From Mangifera indica (taxonomy: Eukaryota; Streptophyta; Magnoliopsida; Sapindales; Anacardiaceae): a DNA stretch of 64,000 nt. The DNA lies in contig NC_058137.1 in NCBI RefSeq assembly GCF_011075055.1, positions 20,321,463-20,385,462 on the forward strand. Reading direction: 5' to 3'. Of the stretch, positions 25,055 to 36,953 are shown piece by piece (position 1 is the stretch's first letter; every line of letters starts with the position of its first letter). The notes beneath the pieces are model-generated. The model saw nothing but the letters and a program-made list of their open reading frames with translations. It searched no databases and was not told where the DNA came from. Made by a program: the position numbers and the translations under genes.

Positions 25055-27748
25055 ATGGGTGCGCCAAAGCAGAAGTGGACCGCAGAAGAAGAATCAGCCC
25101 TTAAAGCTGGAGTGCTTAAGCATGGGACTGGCAAATGGCGAACCATACTTTCAGATCCTGAGTTTGGTGTCGTTTTGCAGTCACGTTCAAATGTAGATCT
25201 CAAGGTATGCAATAATCTTTGGAGATATTATTCAGTTTTAGAGAAAGGAACTGTGTTTTTTCTTTCTAGGTTAGACGGTTGTTATTTCTCGTTTAGTAGC
25301 ATTTTGTTTATGGCATCATTATGCATTCAAACAGGGCTCTTTACTTAATCTGATACTAAATGTTCTATGATGCATTGTGGTGTACTAACTTGTGTAATGT
25401 TTACCGTGGATAGGATAAGTGGAGAAATATAAATGTCACAGCAATATGGGGATCTAGGAAGAAGGCTAAGCTTGCACTTAAAAAGACTTCACTGACCCCT
25501 AAACACAATGGTCAGACTCTGCTGACCCCTAAGTTGATGCCTGAACTTGATAATAATCCCATGGCTTTGAGCACTCTACCTCAGAATCATGAAGAAGTTC
25601 TTGATGCTAAGCCTCTAGCTGTATCAGGAGGACAATTGCGATCCTCTGGTTCGAGAGAAGCAGTTGCAAGGTTGACATCCTTTACCAAGATATAAAATTG
25701 CTGTTGCTTTTGTTCAGAAGTTATTCTTCTTAAGCTGGGGTTCAATCTTAGAGAAGTATGAAAGTGAATGATCATTTTACTCTTAACAACCAATCGTATT
25801 AGTTTCAATGCTCCAACTTATTTTATGAAGTGCATGCACTACTGAGCACCCTATATAATTGATCATTGACCTAGAATAATTCCCTGAAAAGTTAGATGAT
25901 TTGAACTATATTATATTCTGTATAATATTGTTAAGAAATGATCTGGAAAAATGGCAAGTATCTCATTATTTATAGTGGATGTTTTCAGTTTTGTAGACCA
26001 TGGAAGTTTTGCACTATGAGTCAAGCTGTCCTGCTGTTGTATAGTATATGATTATTCACTTACTCTGTTGTCAACTTGTCTGTTTATTGTAGGTTGGACA
26101 AACTTGTATTAGAGGCAATTGCCAAATTGAATGAGCCAAATGGTTCTGACAGAGCTTCAATTGCTAATTACATAGAGGTAATCAACCTGTGCATGAATTC
26201 TGCAACTGTTTATGTTTGTAGACAAATACTTAACTAATTAAAGTGCAGGACAATTTTAGTGTTTATAATGCTTATAATCATGAAGATATTCTCTTCAATT
26301 TGCTTCTTGAAAAGATCTCCTCCACTCCACTATTTCTTTTCTTAAATTGGTTACTTATCCAGAAAAAAGAGATATTGTGAAAGATTCCCCTGCTCAGAAC
26401 TATTGTATGATTGAATTTTTCTTTTTTGTCAGCAATTCTTTCATATATATATATAAAGGATCTTGATTAGTTATCATGTTACTATTTCCAACTGGCCAAG
26501 ACTGTAAATTCTGGTATTGCTTTGGAAGCATTAATCAAGTTATCATCAAATTTCATGCAATTTTGTTGATTTGTCAGAGTTGTCAGAATATTACTCATTT
26601 GATGATCAATTTAGAAGTAGTATGCAAGGAAATGGAGGAACATTTTCAATATTTGATTACAAGTACAAATTTATATTTTTGAATATATTGATCTGATTTT
26701 GACATTGTTAAATTTCATTTGTAGAAGCAATACTGTGCACCTGAAAACCTGAGAAAGCTATTGGCAACAAATCTAAAGCTTATGACAGCAAATGGCTCAT
26801 TGATGAAGGTAGTCTCCTGGCCATGTACTAGATGAAAACTGATAAGCCCATGATGCACATTGATTGTCATTATAATTCACATTAACCAATCAAGATAATT
26901 ACTCAGCCAAAATTAGGTGAAAATTGATATATATGCCCATTCATTGATTGTGACATCCATAGACTTCAAGCTGATGAAATTATAGTTGATATCTATTTTT
27001 TCCAAGGTATCTTGGAAGGTCTATGATGTATGAGTGAATTACTTAGCCTGATGTTTTTCCCAACCATGAGTCCATAATGACAGATAACTCAGGAACTGCA
27101 TGCAGAAAATGCCTTCAAATATCTTGGTGATGTAATTAAAACAGATAATACTGAGTGTAAAAGAAGCATAGCAGTGAAAGAAATGTAGATCACCCAGAAA
27201 GCTTCATTTTTACCTTTCTTATGGATTTGATAAGATTTAGATTTTGTTGTTCCAATTTGAATGCATACGGTTACAGCAGAAGGTAAAAATACATATCAGC
27301 TTTAGATCATAAAATGGGGAGATATATTCTGAAAAGAAAACTGTATGCAATAATTGTAATTAGGGATTATCTGATTTTAATGATCTTTATTTAACAGGTA
27401 AAACATAAGTACAGCATTGCCCCCAGTGCAACTGATTCTGTTTCAAAAAGGCCTCCCAAGTTACTGCTGGAGGGAAGGCAAAAAGTTTCACTGAAGCCAC
27501 ATAAAAAAGACATCACCATTCTTACCAAGTCCCAGGTTGAGGCTGATCTATCAAGGATGAGAGGCATGACAGCACAGGAGGCTGCAGCGGCTGCTGCACA
27601 GGCTATAGCAGAGGCTGAAGTTGCAATTGCAGATGCTGAAGAGGCTGCTAGAGAGGCAGAGAAAGCGGAAGCTGAAGCAGAAGCAGCTCAAGTTTTTGCA
27701 AAAGCAGCAATGAAGGCACTGAAATGTAGGACGCTTTGTGCCCGGTGA
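25055..27748 (+). CDS. telomere repeat-binding factor, single-Myb-histone (TRB) type
   Basis: Nuclear DNA-binding protein of the plant Smh/TRB family, which binds telomeric repeats and telobox promoters and helps recruit chromatin modifiers. Exons 25055-25204, 25414-25670, 26093-26177, 26725-26808 and 27398-27748 join in phase to 309 codons including the stop. An N-terminal Myb-like domain (residues ~5-57: [23 protein letters not shown], then LKDKWRN, the telobox signature, spanning the first splice junction) is followed by a linker. A central H1/H5 globular domain (~135-200: [45 protein letters not shown]) precedes an Ala/Glu-rich C-terminal coiled coil ([20 protein letters not shown] onward). 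Intron 2 has a weak donor (GTTGAC). About 300 residues is normal for the family. Which of the paralogue types it is cannot be told. Confidence 0.93.
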
Positions 27749-28947
27749 AGTCCTTCACCTGCTGCTGTTGTGTAAGTGCCTCAATCAAAAACTATTTATA
27801 TATAATAATTGTATGCAAGTCATCTTGGGAAGATGCTGATTGGACTTACAGATAATTGATGTAGTGAGTGCCTTGAGGGGCCTTGTTGTCTACTTGGGCA
27901 GAGTCTCTCATTAGTTCAAGCTTTACGTTGGCATACAATTTTGCATGTGTTAATGAATCTTTTCAAAATCTTTGGGTTTTAGCCATAGAATTTGTTATTC
28001 ACTTTCATCATCTCTGTGAACCCCTCTTTCTCCATCATTGGTACTGATTCTGGAGGTAAAACTGTTACATATCTACACTTATCTCAATATTTCCACTTTT
28101 AACCTGTAAACTTCAAAGTTTGGCATCTATATATATTGGAAAATCCCTCTTTAAACGATCCTTCTCTTGCACATTTGAGTTTCAAAACTAGAGCCAAGAA
28201 AGATAACATGTATCAGTTGGTCAATTCTAACACCCTTATATCTGTTATTTTTGAAAGGAGTGTGCAATTTTAGATATTCTATTCCCAAACATTCATAGTT
28301 TAAGATAGTTAAGCTTTGATGTAACATGCAATGTTGTGGGTTCCTGAATATTAGTATCAATTTGTGGCTTTAACAGTTGTCAATCTAATTGACCTCTTTC
28401 AAACTTGTGCAGATGACTTGATACGTGAATGGATTGGTAGACAAGATCAGTGTGCAACTCATCGCCTACTTAAAACATCATTGGGATCAACATCTATACC
28501 TATGTTATGTATAAGGTTAGGCTTGTAAATCTAGAATTTGAATTACCGACGGGAAAGAAATAGAAATCAAACATCTGGTGCCAATCTAGATATATAATCT
28601 AACCCTTGTTTTTTTATGATGAGTTAAAACCCAAAAAAAACAAAAAAAAAGGAACAACTGCATATATTTAGCTAGCATATTTAATGGCAATATTGCTGAA
28701 AAATTAGTTAGTGCTGTGTTTAAGGCAACTATTTTGATAACTGTTAATCCGTTGTTGCTCCATATGCGGATGGGGTTCACAGGATAAAGGGAAAGGAAAC
28801 TATGCGGTTACTCTTTGAACTACATGCCAGAAGCCCCTTGTCTAAGTTGTTTGTTGATTTTAAGTGGGGAGTACTGAATAGGAAAAATGCATGTTGGAGC
28901 CAAGTTTTTGTAAGGCCTTTTAGTTAGGAAAATGCGTAAGATAGATC
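27749..28947 (+). other. TRB 3' region and gene-free stretch
   Basis: Presumably contains the 3' UTR of the TRB gene. A possible extra 3' UTR exon begins after GTGCAG near 28412. No other coding frame is convincing. Confidence 0.4.
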
Positions 28948-29760
28948 ATGCCAGACACACAAAGCAAAACCAAACAATCTTTTGAATTAGTTCATGTAGA
29001 ACTCTGGGGACCAGCACCCATATTAGCTGCAAGTAGAGCTAGATACCACTTAAATCTCCTAGATGATTATTCTAGCTATGCTTGGATCAACCCTATTACT
29101 TTAAAGTCACAAACATTAGAAACCTTTAAACAACTCAGAAGCTTAGTTAAAATACAATTTGAGAGATTTATCAAGGCTTTACAAACTAATAGAGGGGTGA
29201 ATTTGTTGCTTTCTTTAATTACTTAAAGCAAAACGTGATGGCACATAGATTTTCATGTCCCCACACACACTCCACCAAAATGGAAAAATTGAGAGAAAGC
29301 ATAGAAATCTTGTTGAGACTATTCTAACTGTACTGCTCAAGCATATATGCCTCTTGGGTATTGTGGAAAGCTTTTCACACATCGGTATGCCTTATAAATA
29401 GGATGCCCTCACGAATAATTGAAAATATCTCACCACTGGAAAAACTCACTCAATCTAAACCAGATTATAGCTTTATTAGGTGCTTTGGATGTGCATATTA
29501 TCCTTAAGAGCATACAAAAAACATAAGTTAGATTATCACTCTAGCAATCATTGGTTATAGTTCTAGTCATAAAGGTTTCCTATGCTTGCACAAAACTGGT
29601 AGAGTATTTATTGCAAGAGATGTTGTGTTTGATGAGCATGACTTCACTTACAACTAAATCATGAGTCACTCCTCTCAAGCCAAGACCAACATATGCAATA
29701 CATCACTGACCACTCAATTCCTAATAATCTGCAATTATTCCAATCTACATCAGTGTGGTG
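28948..29760 (+). pseudogene. Copia integrase/pol relic
   Basis: The frame opens with QSFELVHVELWGPAP, ARYHLNLLDDYSSYAWI and LKSQTLETFKQL, the Ty1/Copia integrase core; the first catalytic Asp is Glu here (VHVELWGP). After a stop near 29225 the homology continues in shifted frames (the block ending INRMPSRIIE, then FGCAYYP, then FIARDVVFDEHDF). No LTRs are visible. An old, truncated copy unrelated in detail to the element at 47447. Confidence 0.7.
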
Positions 29761-30169
29761 GTTCAACAAGCAACAATACATCAAAAGCAACTCCTTAAGT
29801 AAGTTGTTCTCTCTCATTTTCAGTAAATTGTGATAACATGAATAACATAGTTCAACCTAATTCTCATACCAATGAGGACATTCCATGTATAAGTCTTATA
29901 TAAGTCAGCACAAATTGTTCTCAATTGGCTTTCCTTTCATCACTGTCATAACTTAAACTTGAAACCTTTAAAATACCAAATTCTCTTTCATTTCTGACAT
30001 TATGTTTAACATGCCTTAAGGTTCTAACTGTACCATCAAGCATGTTTATCCTGTTAATCCACATCCCTACTGACAATAACTAATGTTTTTCCTGTAATAA
30101 CAATGAGTTTGCAATAATATCATCATATTTTGGATACACAGCCTAACAAATGGGGCCAAAGAGATTACT

Positions 30170-31400
30170 GTAAAACAGATTTCAAAACTCAGAAGTTGTT
30201 GACACCGAATAAAGCTTATTGTGCGCGACAGTTAGCACAGGATCAAAGCTTTATAGATCCGAAAATTTATTGTTTCCAAAGAACAGATGGGTCAGCTCCG
30301 TGACATTTGCAATTTGAACAGGTATTATACCTGACAATGATTGAAGTTTAAGTAAAGGAGTTGAAGCTTCAGAAGTTTTCCAAAAGTTCTTGGTATGTTG
30401 CTGTCTTGAACTGTCTCAGTAATTATGTAATTAAATTCATAAAATAAATTGTAATGAACCACCGTGCTGTTATTTACAATCCCTTGATTAATTTTATATG
30501 TGATCAGATAGCATATATACTAAAAGACCAAGAAATTTAAATGCATATTCAATATCTTAATAACCTTTCAATCACATGAAACTTGCAAATTACATAAACT
30601 ATATTAATCTTAGATGGAATACACAATATAATGGGTCAAACAATTTTTAGTATCCTCCGTTAGATTATTTCGCTTGACAGTAAATACAAGGCTGAAGCTT
30701 GTTAGATTGCCAATGGATCAGCAGGGAGTTCACCGGAAAAGTTCTTGTTGCCAAAAAACAGGTGGGTGAGCTTTGTGCAGTTTGCAAGTTCAAAAGGTAA
30801 TACACCTGACAACAGATTGAAAGTTAAGTAAGCTTAATTCTTGAAGCTTCAAAAGTTTTTCAAAACTTCTTGATATACTACTAGTTAGAAGATTGGATAA
30901 GAGATCCGAGTGTGTCAGCTCTATGCAGTTTCTAATATCATTTGGAATTGCGTCCTCTAAATTATTGTTCCACAATCATAATTGTTGAAGCTTTCACAAG
31001 TTTCCCGAAACTTCTTGGTATACTGCCAATTAAATTATTGATTGAGAAATCTAATTGTGTTGGCTTTGTGCATTTTGCAATATCAGTTAGAAGATTCATC
31101 AGTTTTCCAAAATTTTAATATTCCATAATTTTGGAATATCAGTTAAATTCTTCCATAATTTTAATATTTGAAGCTTCATTAATCTTCCAAAACTTCTTGG
31201 TATGTTGCTAGTTAGGAGATTATTTGCCATACTCAAGTGCATCTGTTTTGTGCAGTTTCCAAGGTTATCCGGAATTGGACCCAATAAATTGTTGTTCCAT
31301 AAACTTACATGTTGAAGCCTCACAACATACATAGGCCGGTGAAAACAACAACGAACTGCCCGCCTGAAAGTTTCAAAAATATTTCTACTCACCAACAAAC
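30170..31400 (-). pseudogene. LRR receptor fragments, antisense and degenerate
   Basis: Minus-strand reading gives several broken leucine-rich-repeat units: LWNNNLLGPIPDNLGNCT and NLLTSNIPRSFGRLMKLQ (31099-31398), MWNNNLEDAIPNDIRNC (30790-30975), GVLPFELANCTKLTHLFFG (about 30750), and GIIPVQIANVTELTHLFFG (about 30310). The LxGxIP wording is that of plant extracellular LRR receptors. The units are separated by stops and frame changes, and no kinase or signal peptide is seen. The pieces are so alike that part of the length may come from local duplication. Confidence 0.65.
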
Positions 31401-32740
31401 CCAGTATGGCTTACTACAAATCATGTTCCTTTGGATTCTATGTTAAAAACATACAAAATGCAGTAACAGACTGCGGCACCTACAAGAAAAATTAGCTTGA
31501 AAAAAAAAGTAGGAACTTGGTAAAGCCAATGCCAAGAGGTCTTTCCCTACCACTGTAGGGTAAACAGCAGTAAGCAAGAACATACCCTTCTATTGCTAAG
31601 CCTTCCATTCTACCCAGAGGGAAAAGCACTACATCGTTCAACTTGTACATGATGGTAACTAAAAAGCCTACCAGTACACTGAATAAGCTGAAGCATTTAT
31701 ATTACACATCTTTCTTCAGTATTTAAAATAACACATTCAGCATGCAACTGAAACTAAAAACACAAACTCAAGCAACTCAGGCAACATAGCATTAATCTCT
31801 TTAGAAATTTATTGAATACAGTCAGACTACCGAGATTTTATTCTCATGAAAAATCCAGTAAATCTAACATAAGCTTCAAAAAGCGAAAAGGAAACAGATT
31901 TATCTTACAAACTCATTTCTCTTATTCTTCACAAGTGTACGTATTTAACATCAGCCACGTGCAATCTTCTAATTCTAGATTGTAAAACCAATGAAAACTT
32001 AAGCTATGACATCCTCAATGAAGAATTAATATTATTCCTGGATAAAAACTCAAACTTTGATGCCACTATAAACAGCAAGGCTTTTACATTCTTAAAGTTA
32101 TCAGCCCCCTTCTCATTACCAAGGACAAGGTATTTAACATTATCACAATTACAAAGTATATAACATCAATGCGGTTAAAGAACACAATCAAGGCGCCAAA
32201 TTCCAGTACTCTGTGAAATACCTAATATTAGCCCAGAATTCAAAACAACCCTTGACCAAAACCATGTTCCAAGGTAATTAGAGATCACATTGTCCAGAAA
32301 CAGAGATATCAACCAAAAAAAAATAACCTGAACAATAATTATATATGCCAAACAATTACTACTCAAGTTGTATAATAAAAGAAGCCACTATCTCTTCCTG
32401 AAGAGTTCATTTCTCACTAAAAGAATTTCCTTCAAAAGTTGATTAGGGAGCACATTAATCACAAATTAACCCAAATTTAGCCGCCGATGTAACATAAGTA
32501 ACCCAAACAGCAAAACTCAGACTAAAAATTCCTCCCAAAGTTATAATTTGTCTATACACGACCGGAAAAGCACATAACTAAACACCAAATCAGTTACCAC
32601 TCTAAACTAACAAACGTCAATAACAATCATCCATTTCCAAAGAGAAGTAATTTTTCATTTTTTTTTCTCGGTATCATTAAAATGATCAATCATTATTATA
32701 CATCAAAATAATAAATCGCATTGAACAAAAAATAAACAAT
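31401..32740. other. gene-free stretch
   Basis: No coding frame with recognisable content. The part next to 32741 is presumably the 3' UTR of the minus-strand bL12m gene. Confidence 0.45.
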
Positions 32741-33259
32741 TCATTCCAACACCACAGTAGCACCTAGCTCTTTAAGCTTCTGAACAATGGAATCAGCCTC
32801 TTCTTTGGTGACTCCTTTTTTTACAACAATAGGCACTTTCTCCACAAGATCTTTAGCTTCTTTTAAACCCAAATCTGTGAAAGTTCTCACTTCTTTTATA
32901 ATCTTGATTTTAGCAGAGGCGTCGAACTTCTCAAGTTTCACATCAAACACCGTCTTCTCCACGGCAGCTTTGGCCTCCGCTGAGGTGGATCCGGTGGCTG
33001 CCGCTCCGGGCGAGGTAGGCCCGGAAAGAGCTGGGCCATATCGGTTGAGACCCATTTTGTGACGGAACAAGATAGAATAGTCATATCGTTCGAGCTTTGT
33101 AAGGTCGAGAAGTTCGTCGGCGATGCGTTCCAGCTTTTGAGTCCGGGTTTCGGCGGCCGTTGATAAAGAACAGCAAAAGGCGATTGGTGGTGTCGGTTTT
33201 AGAGTGGTGATTAATCTGGTGAGAGATTTGTAGGGAATTTTCGTGGTTACAGAGGTCAT
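32741..33259 (-). CDS. mitochondrial ribosomal protein bL12m (L7/L12)
   Basis: Stalk protein of the large mitochondrial ribosomal subunit, which recruits translation GTPases. A single exon of 172 codons plus the stop. Residues ~1-35 form a basic, Ser/Thr-rich presequence. Residues ~40-75 ([20 protein letters not shown], then ILFRHKMGL) are the N-terminal dimer region of the plant mitochondrial type. A flexible Gly/Ala/Ser/Pro hinge follows ([18 protein letters not shown]). The C-terminal domain is intact: [49 protein letters not shown]. The start codon is the first ATG of the open frame and gives a good presequence. It sits about 140 bp from a possible divergent first exon at 33399. Confidence 0.93.
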   Translation of the reverse strand: MTSVTTKIPYKSLTRLITTLKPTPPIAFCCSLSTAAETRTQKLERIADELLDLTKLERYDYSILFRHKMGLNRYGPALSGPTSPGAAATGSTSAEAKAAVEKTVFDVKLEKFDASAKIKIIKEVRTFTDLGLKEAKDLVEKVPIVVKKGVTKEEADSIVQKLKELGATVVLE

Positions 33260-33398
33260 TTTTGAGGTAGGGGAGAGCTTCTAGTAGTGGGCTTGTTCTT
33301 TGTTTTCGTCTACTTTGATTTAAACACAAAGGAGAGTGAAAACCCAATGGTACAGGTAGGGGATTCCATCGTTAGGGTTTAGAGATATAGCGGAAATT

Positions 33399-33418
33399 AT
33401 GGCGGATAGCATCATATC
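33399..33418 (+). other. possible 20-base first coding exon, divergent from bL12m
   Basis: ATG GCG GAT AGC ATC ATA TC followed directly by a GTGAGT donor, preceded by a housekeeping-like leader (GTTAGGGTTTAGAG). This reads as the start (MADSII) of a divergent gene. No following exon is recognisable in the next 1.1 kb, which is AT-rich and holds MITE pieces. Either the gene is broken here or the match is chance. Confidence 0.25.
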
Positions 33419-33664
33419 GTGAGTCCAAAATTTAATTTTTTATATTATATATTAAATATTATATTATATCATATAATATAATTTTTAAATAATAAAATAA
33501 TAAAAATTTTAATTAATATATTAGTATTTTTGAAAATATCTTAAATACTTTCAAAAATTTAAAATTTCTTATATACATCTTTATTATATTATTATTTTTT
33601 TAAAAAATATATCAATATGCATTAATAATATGTATCATATTATATAATATATCTACTATATCAT

Positions 33665-34011
33665 AACATCAGACGAAGCATGATTGGAAAGAGGGCGTAT
33701 TGAAGAGGAAGAGACGATGTTTAGAGATCATCGATCGTTATCAACAAAATTAGATCTAAAAGTTTGAAAATCCCAAGGGAAAAATATAATTTTTGAAAAC
33801 TTGGTTCGAGAGAAATTATTAGTTTTTAAAGTTTAGGGGAGAAAAATAAAATAAAATTTAAGTTTATTTTTAATATTAAATATAAAATAACGATTTAACT
33901 CTTAAAATTAACAAATTTAAATAAACATGAGTAAGTAAATGAGATTTTCAAAGTTAACGAAAAAAAACTTGAGAAAACATCATACTTTTTGTGGGAATAA
34001 GTCCTTTGGCC
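33665..34011. mobile_element. truncated Mutator-like MITE (right part)
   Basis: The interior (GAAGAGGAAGAGACGATG, GAGATCATCGATCGTTATC) matches the core of the 18288 element, and it ends with TGGGAATAAGTCCTTTGGCC. The left end is missing. Confidence 0.6.
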
Positions 34012-34239
34012 TATATTAAAATTACAAAACTATCATTAATACTTAATATAAATATCAAATTATCATTACATCCTTACAATTTTAAAAATTTATCTCTTAG
34101 ACTTATAAAAATATCAAATCCCTAATCAACTTTAAAATGATGCATTTTCATAAGCTTTTTTATTAGTGTAATTGTCATTTTTGAAATTATTAAAGAGTGT
34201 ACTAAAATTTTAAAAATTTTAAAACACTCCAAAACTTTT

Positions 34240-34462
34240 TTAATTTAAAAAAGGGAAATAGAAAAATAAGGAAGAAAAGAAAAATAAAAATATTAGGGGA
34301 AATAGAGAAAATTGACAAATCTATATAAAAGGATATCATGCCTTTTTAGTTAACAAAATTCACTAACAAGAATATATGATAAGTAGGAATTTGGTTTTTC
34401 AAAACTTAAAAGGTAAAAAATTATCATTCCAGCAAATCTTAGGTGGGAAAGCCTCTTCTGGC
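34240..34462. mobile_element. truncated Mutator-like MITE end
   Basis: Only the right terminal pattern is recognisable (TTAGGTGGGAAAGCCTCTTCTGGC), with AT-rich DNA before it. A decayed copy. Confidence 0.35.
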
Positions 34463-34560
34463 TGAAAAATTATTGCACTTTTTATATTTCTTTTTATTAA
34501 TAACAAAATAATCACATAACATTAAGGAGTAAATATATAATGTGCTTTTGTCATTAATAG

Positions 34561-36001
34561 GAAAGCGTCATCTTGCCCCAGCTTAAATATGTCTCTTTAT
34601 CTTCTTGTAGTATAACCGAAGTTCTGATTTTCTCAAGCACTTCAAGTTTGAAATATCTAGATCTTTCTAATAACACAATCTCTGGCCGAATTTCTCAATT
34701 GGAGCTTGGAAAATTTTCCAACTTGTATCACCTAAATCTGTCTCACAATTTACTTACCAGTGTTGACTACATTCCATCCATGGTCAAGCTTCTAACTTCT
34801 TTTCTTCTCAGCTTCAAACAATGATCTCGACTTATCCCATTATAGCTTAAGTGAAAACATTCCAAAATGTCTTGTGAACAACAATGGAAACCTTGACTCT
34901 TTGAACTTGGCAATGAACAACTTCCATGGCATCATAGGATCTCTGACGTTTCCCAATCAATGTGGTGTGACAGCTCTTAGGCTTAATATAGACAGTCAGT
35001 TGGAGGGACCATTACCAACGTCTTTGGTTAATTGATAACATTTGAAAATCCTTGATGTTGAAAATAACAGGATTAATAACAACATTCTGAATTGGTTAGT
35101 AAATTTTCAACTTCTTGAAGTGCTTGTTTTGAGCTCTAATCAATTTCATGGTCCCATTGGCAATTCCAACACAAGATTTCTCTTCAGTGACTTAAGAGTA
35201 ATGGACCTCTCTCACAATCAATTTTCTGGTATATTACCGGCAAGTTTTTTTTTAACTATTTTGAAGCTATGATGAGTGGTTACATGGATGCTGTCAAATT
35301 TGATTGCATGCACTCACTTTTTGGTTCATATTATTCAATAATGCTGATTGTAAAAGTGTCGAACCTAGATAGAAAAGATAAAAGATTTTATCAATCTTCA
35401 TAAGTATAGATCTTTTCACAATCTGCTTGAAAGGGAAATTCCAAAGGTGATTGAACAACATAATTACTCAAATTGCTCAACTTGTCTCGTAATATTAAAT
35501 GGTTAAATAACTTCATCATTGAGAAATTTATCACAACTTGGAGCATTAGACCTGTCTTCCAATCAACTCTTTGGAAAAATTCCAATGCAATTGACAAGGC
35601 TAACATTTCTTTCAATGTTAAACTTGTCCTATAACCATATCGTAAGATGTACACCTCAAGGAAATCAATTTGACACATTTCAAAATGATTCCTACATTGG
35701 AAATTTTGGCTTGTGTGGATCACCATTGTTAGACAAATGTGACAATGATAAGGCACTACCAACAATAGACAAAGAAGAAAACAATGCTTCAAGCTGGTTT
35801 GACTGGAAAATCGCTTTGATGGGCTGCGGATTTAGATTTGTAATTGACATATCTATTACTATTTTGTTTTCAACCGGAAAACCTCAATTTTTTGTAAGAC
35901 TGATTGAAAGAGAGCGGGCAAGAAATGTGAGAAGGCTGAATAGAGGACGTAGAAGTAGAAGAAATTATATAGAAATTGAAAGTTGCTCCCCAGACTCGTA
36001 A
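34561..36001 (+). pseudogene. receptor-like protein (Cf/RLP-type) pseudogene, 3' half
   Basis: Encodes the distal LRRs and C-terminus of a plant receptor-like protein, normally a plasma-membrane immune or developmental receptor lacking a kinase. Successive blocks in shifted frames: PQLKYVSLSSCSI and SLKYLDLSNNTISGRI (34573-34824); NIPKCLVNNNGNLDSLNLA (about 34850-34920); LKILDVENNRINNNILNWL and SDLRVMDLSHNQFSGILP (35042-35272); RNLSQLGALDLSSNQLFGKI, then QGNQFDTFQNDSYIGNFGLC and an acidic segment before a hydrophobic span (35519-36001). The last is the juxtamembrane end typical of this family. Stops near 34822, 35032 and 35270 and several frameshifts break it; the signal peptide and most N-terminal LRRs are missing. 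Confidence 0.8.
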
Positions 36002-36559
36002 GTTCTCCAATCCTCTCATTGCCAGATTCTGCTTTTGTTTTTTTTTTTTAATAGGACAGCTTATTCATAATGCAAATAGCTAGCCAAAATACTACTGAAA
36101 TCATGCTTTGTTTTTTTAATTATCAAACGTCGAAGAGTAGATTTTTATATTGAAGAGTAGTCATTTGAAGCAGAAGCTGTTATACTAATGTCTCCAAGAA
36201 AACTTCAAGCTTTTGTATAAATTGCAAATTTTTATTTTAGTAGCAATTCAATAAGCAACTCTGTTTCTGCTCAGGACAATTATGCAAGAGCATATAGTTC
36301 TTGTTTATCTTTTGTTAAGTATTTGACAAACTATGAACATTCATGTTCACATTTGATTTTTATGTGCACAAATCTGTCTTGTTATATGTGTGGACATAGT
36401 TGCATTATTGTGTGAATATTTGTAAGCAGTTTTTCGTTTAAGTAAATTTGACAATTTCTTTTGCTTGTATTGCATTATTGTTTGTTGTTTAACTATACCG
36501 TTGTGATTCTATGTGTCATTCCCTGTTTCACGGGCCGACAAGCGCAAGAGCGGCAGGGG
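36002..36559. other. region after the RLP pseudogene
   Basis: Presumed old 3' flank. 36400-36530 is distantly related to 45235-45345 in the P450 array (GTGAAT..., TTTAAGTA, TTGACAATTTCTTTTGCTT, ACCGTTGTGAT), so this repeat also exists outside the array. Confidence 0.35.
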
Positions 36560-36953
36560 GTTGTTGCAGTGCAACCCGCATGCATGCAGCAGTGTGAACA
36601 CGACATAGCATTGTGGGGGTGTTCAACCCATTATCCAACAGAGTAGGAAGGGAGTTCATGCCGAGGGATGCAGCAGCCAAGGTTCCAATCCAATCCTGCA
36701 AGTGGAGCTAACCAAGTCACTTGTACATGAATCCTTATCCTTATCAACTTGAGCAGCCAACCAAGGGTGGGGTGGCTGAGCTTTAGGAAGGGAATAGCCA
36801 TCATTGCATACTTAAATTTGGTTTCTTTTTTTGCCTATATAATGACCTCTTGAACAACATTTTATTCAATCAATCTTCAATTAGTACAACTTGTATTTTC
36901 TAGCAACTTTCATTTGCCTTATTCTTTGTGTGAGTTGTGTTTTTGTGTTTACA
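36560..36953 (+). repeat. possible solo LTR or LTR end
   Basis: Begins TGTTGCAGTG, has a TATA-like CCTATATAATGAC at about 36833, then a T-rich end TTTGTGTTTACA. This is followed by GTGGTATTGAG, which resembles a decayed Copia primer-binding site (normally TGGTATCAGAGC). No second LTR or internal coding was found. Confidence 0.3.
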
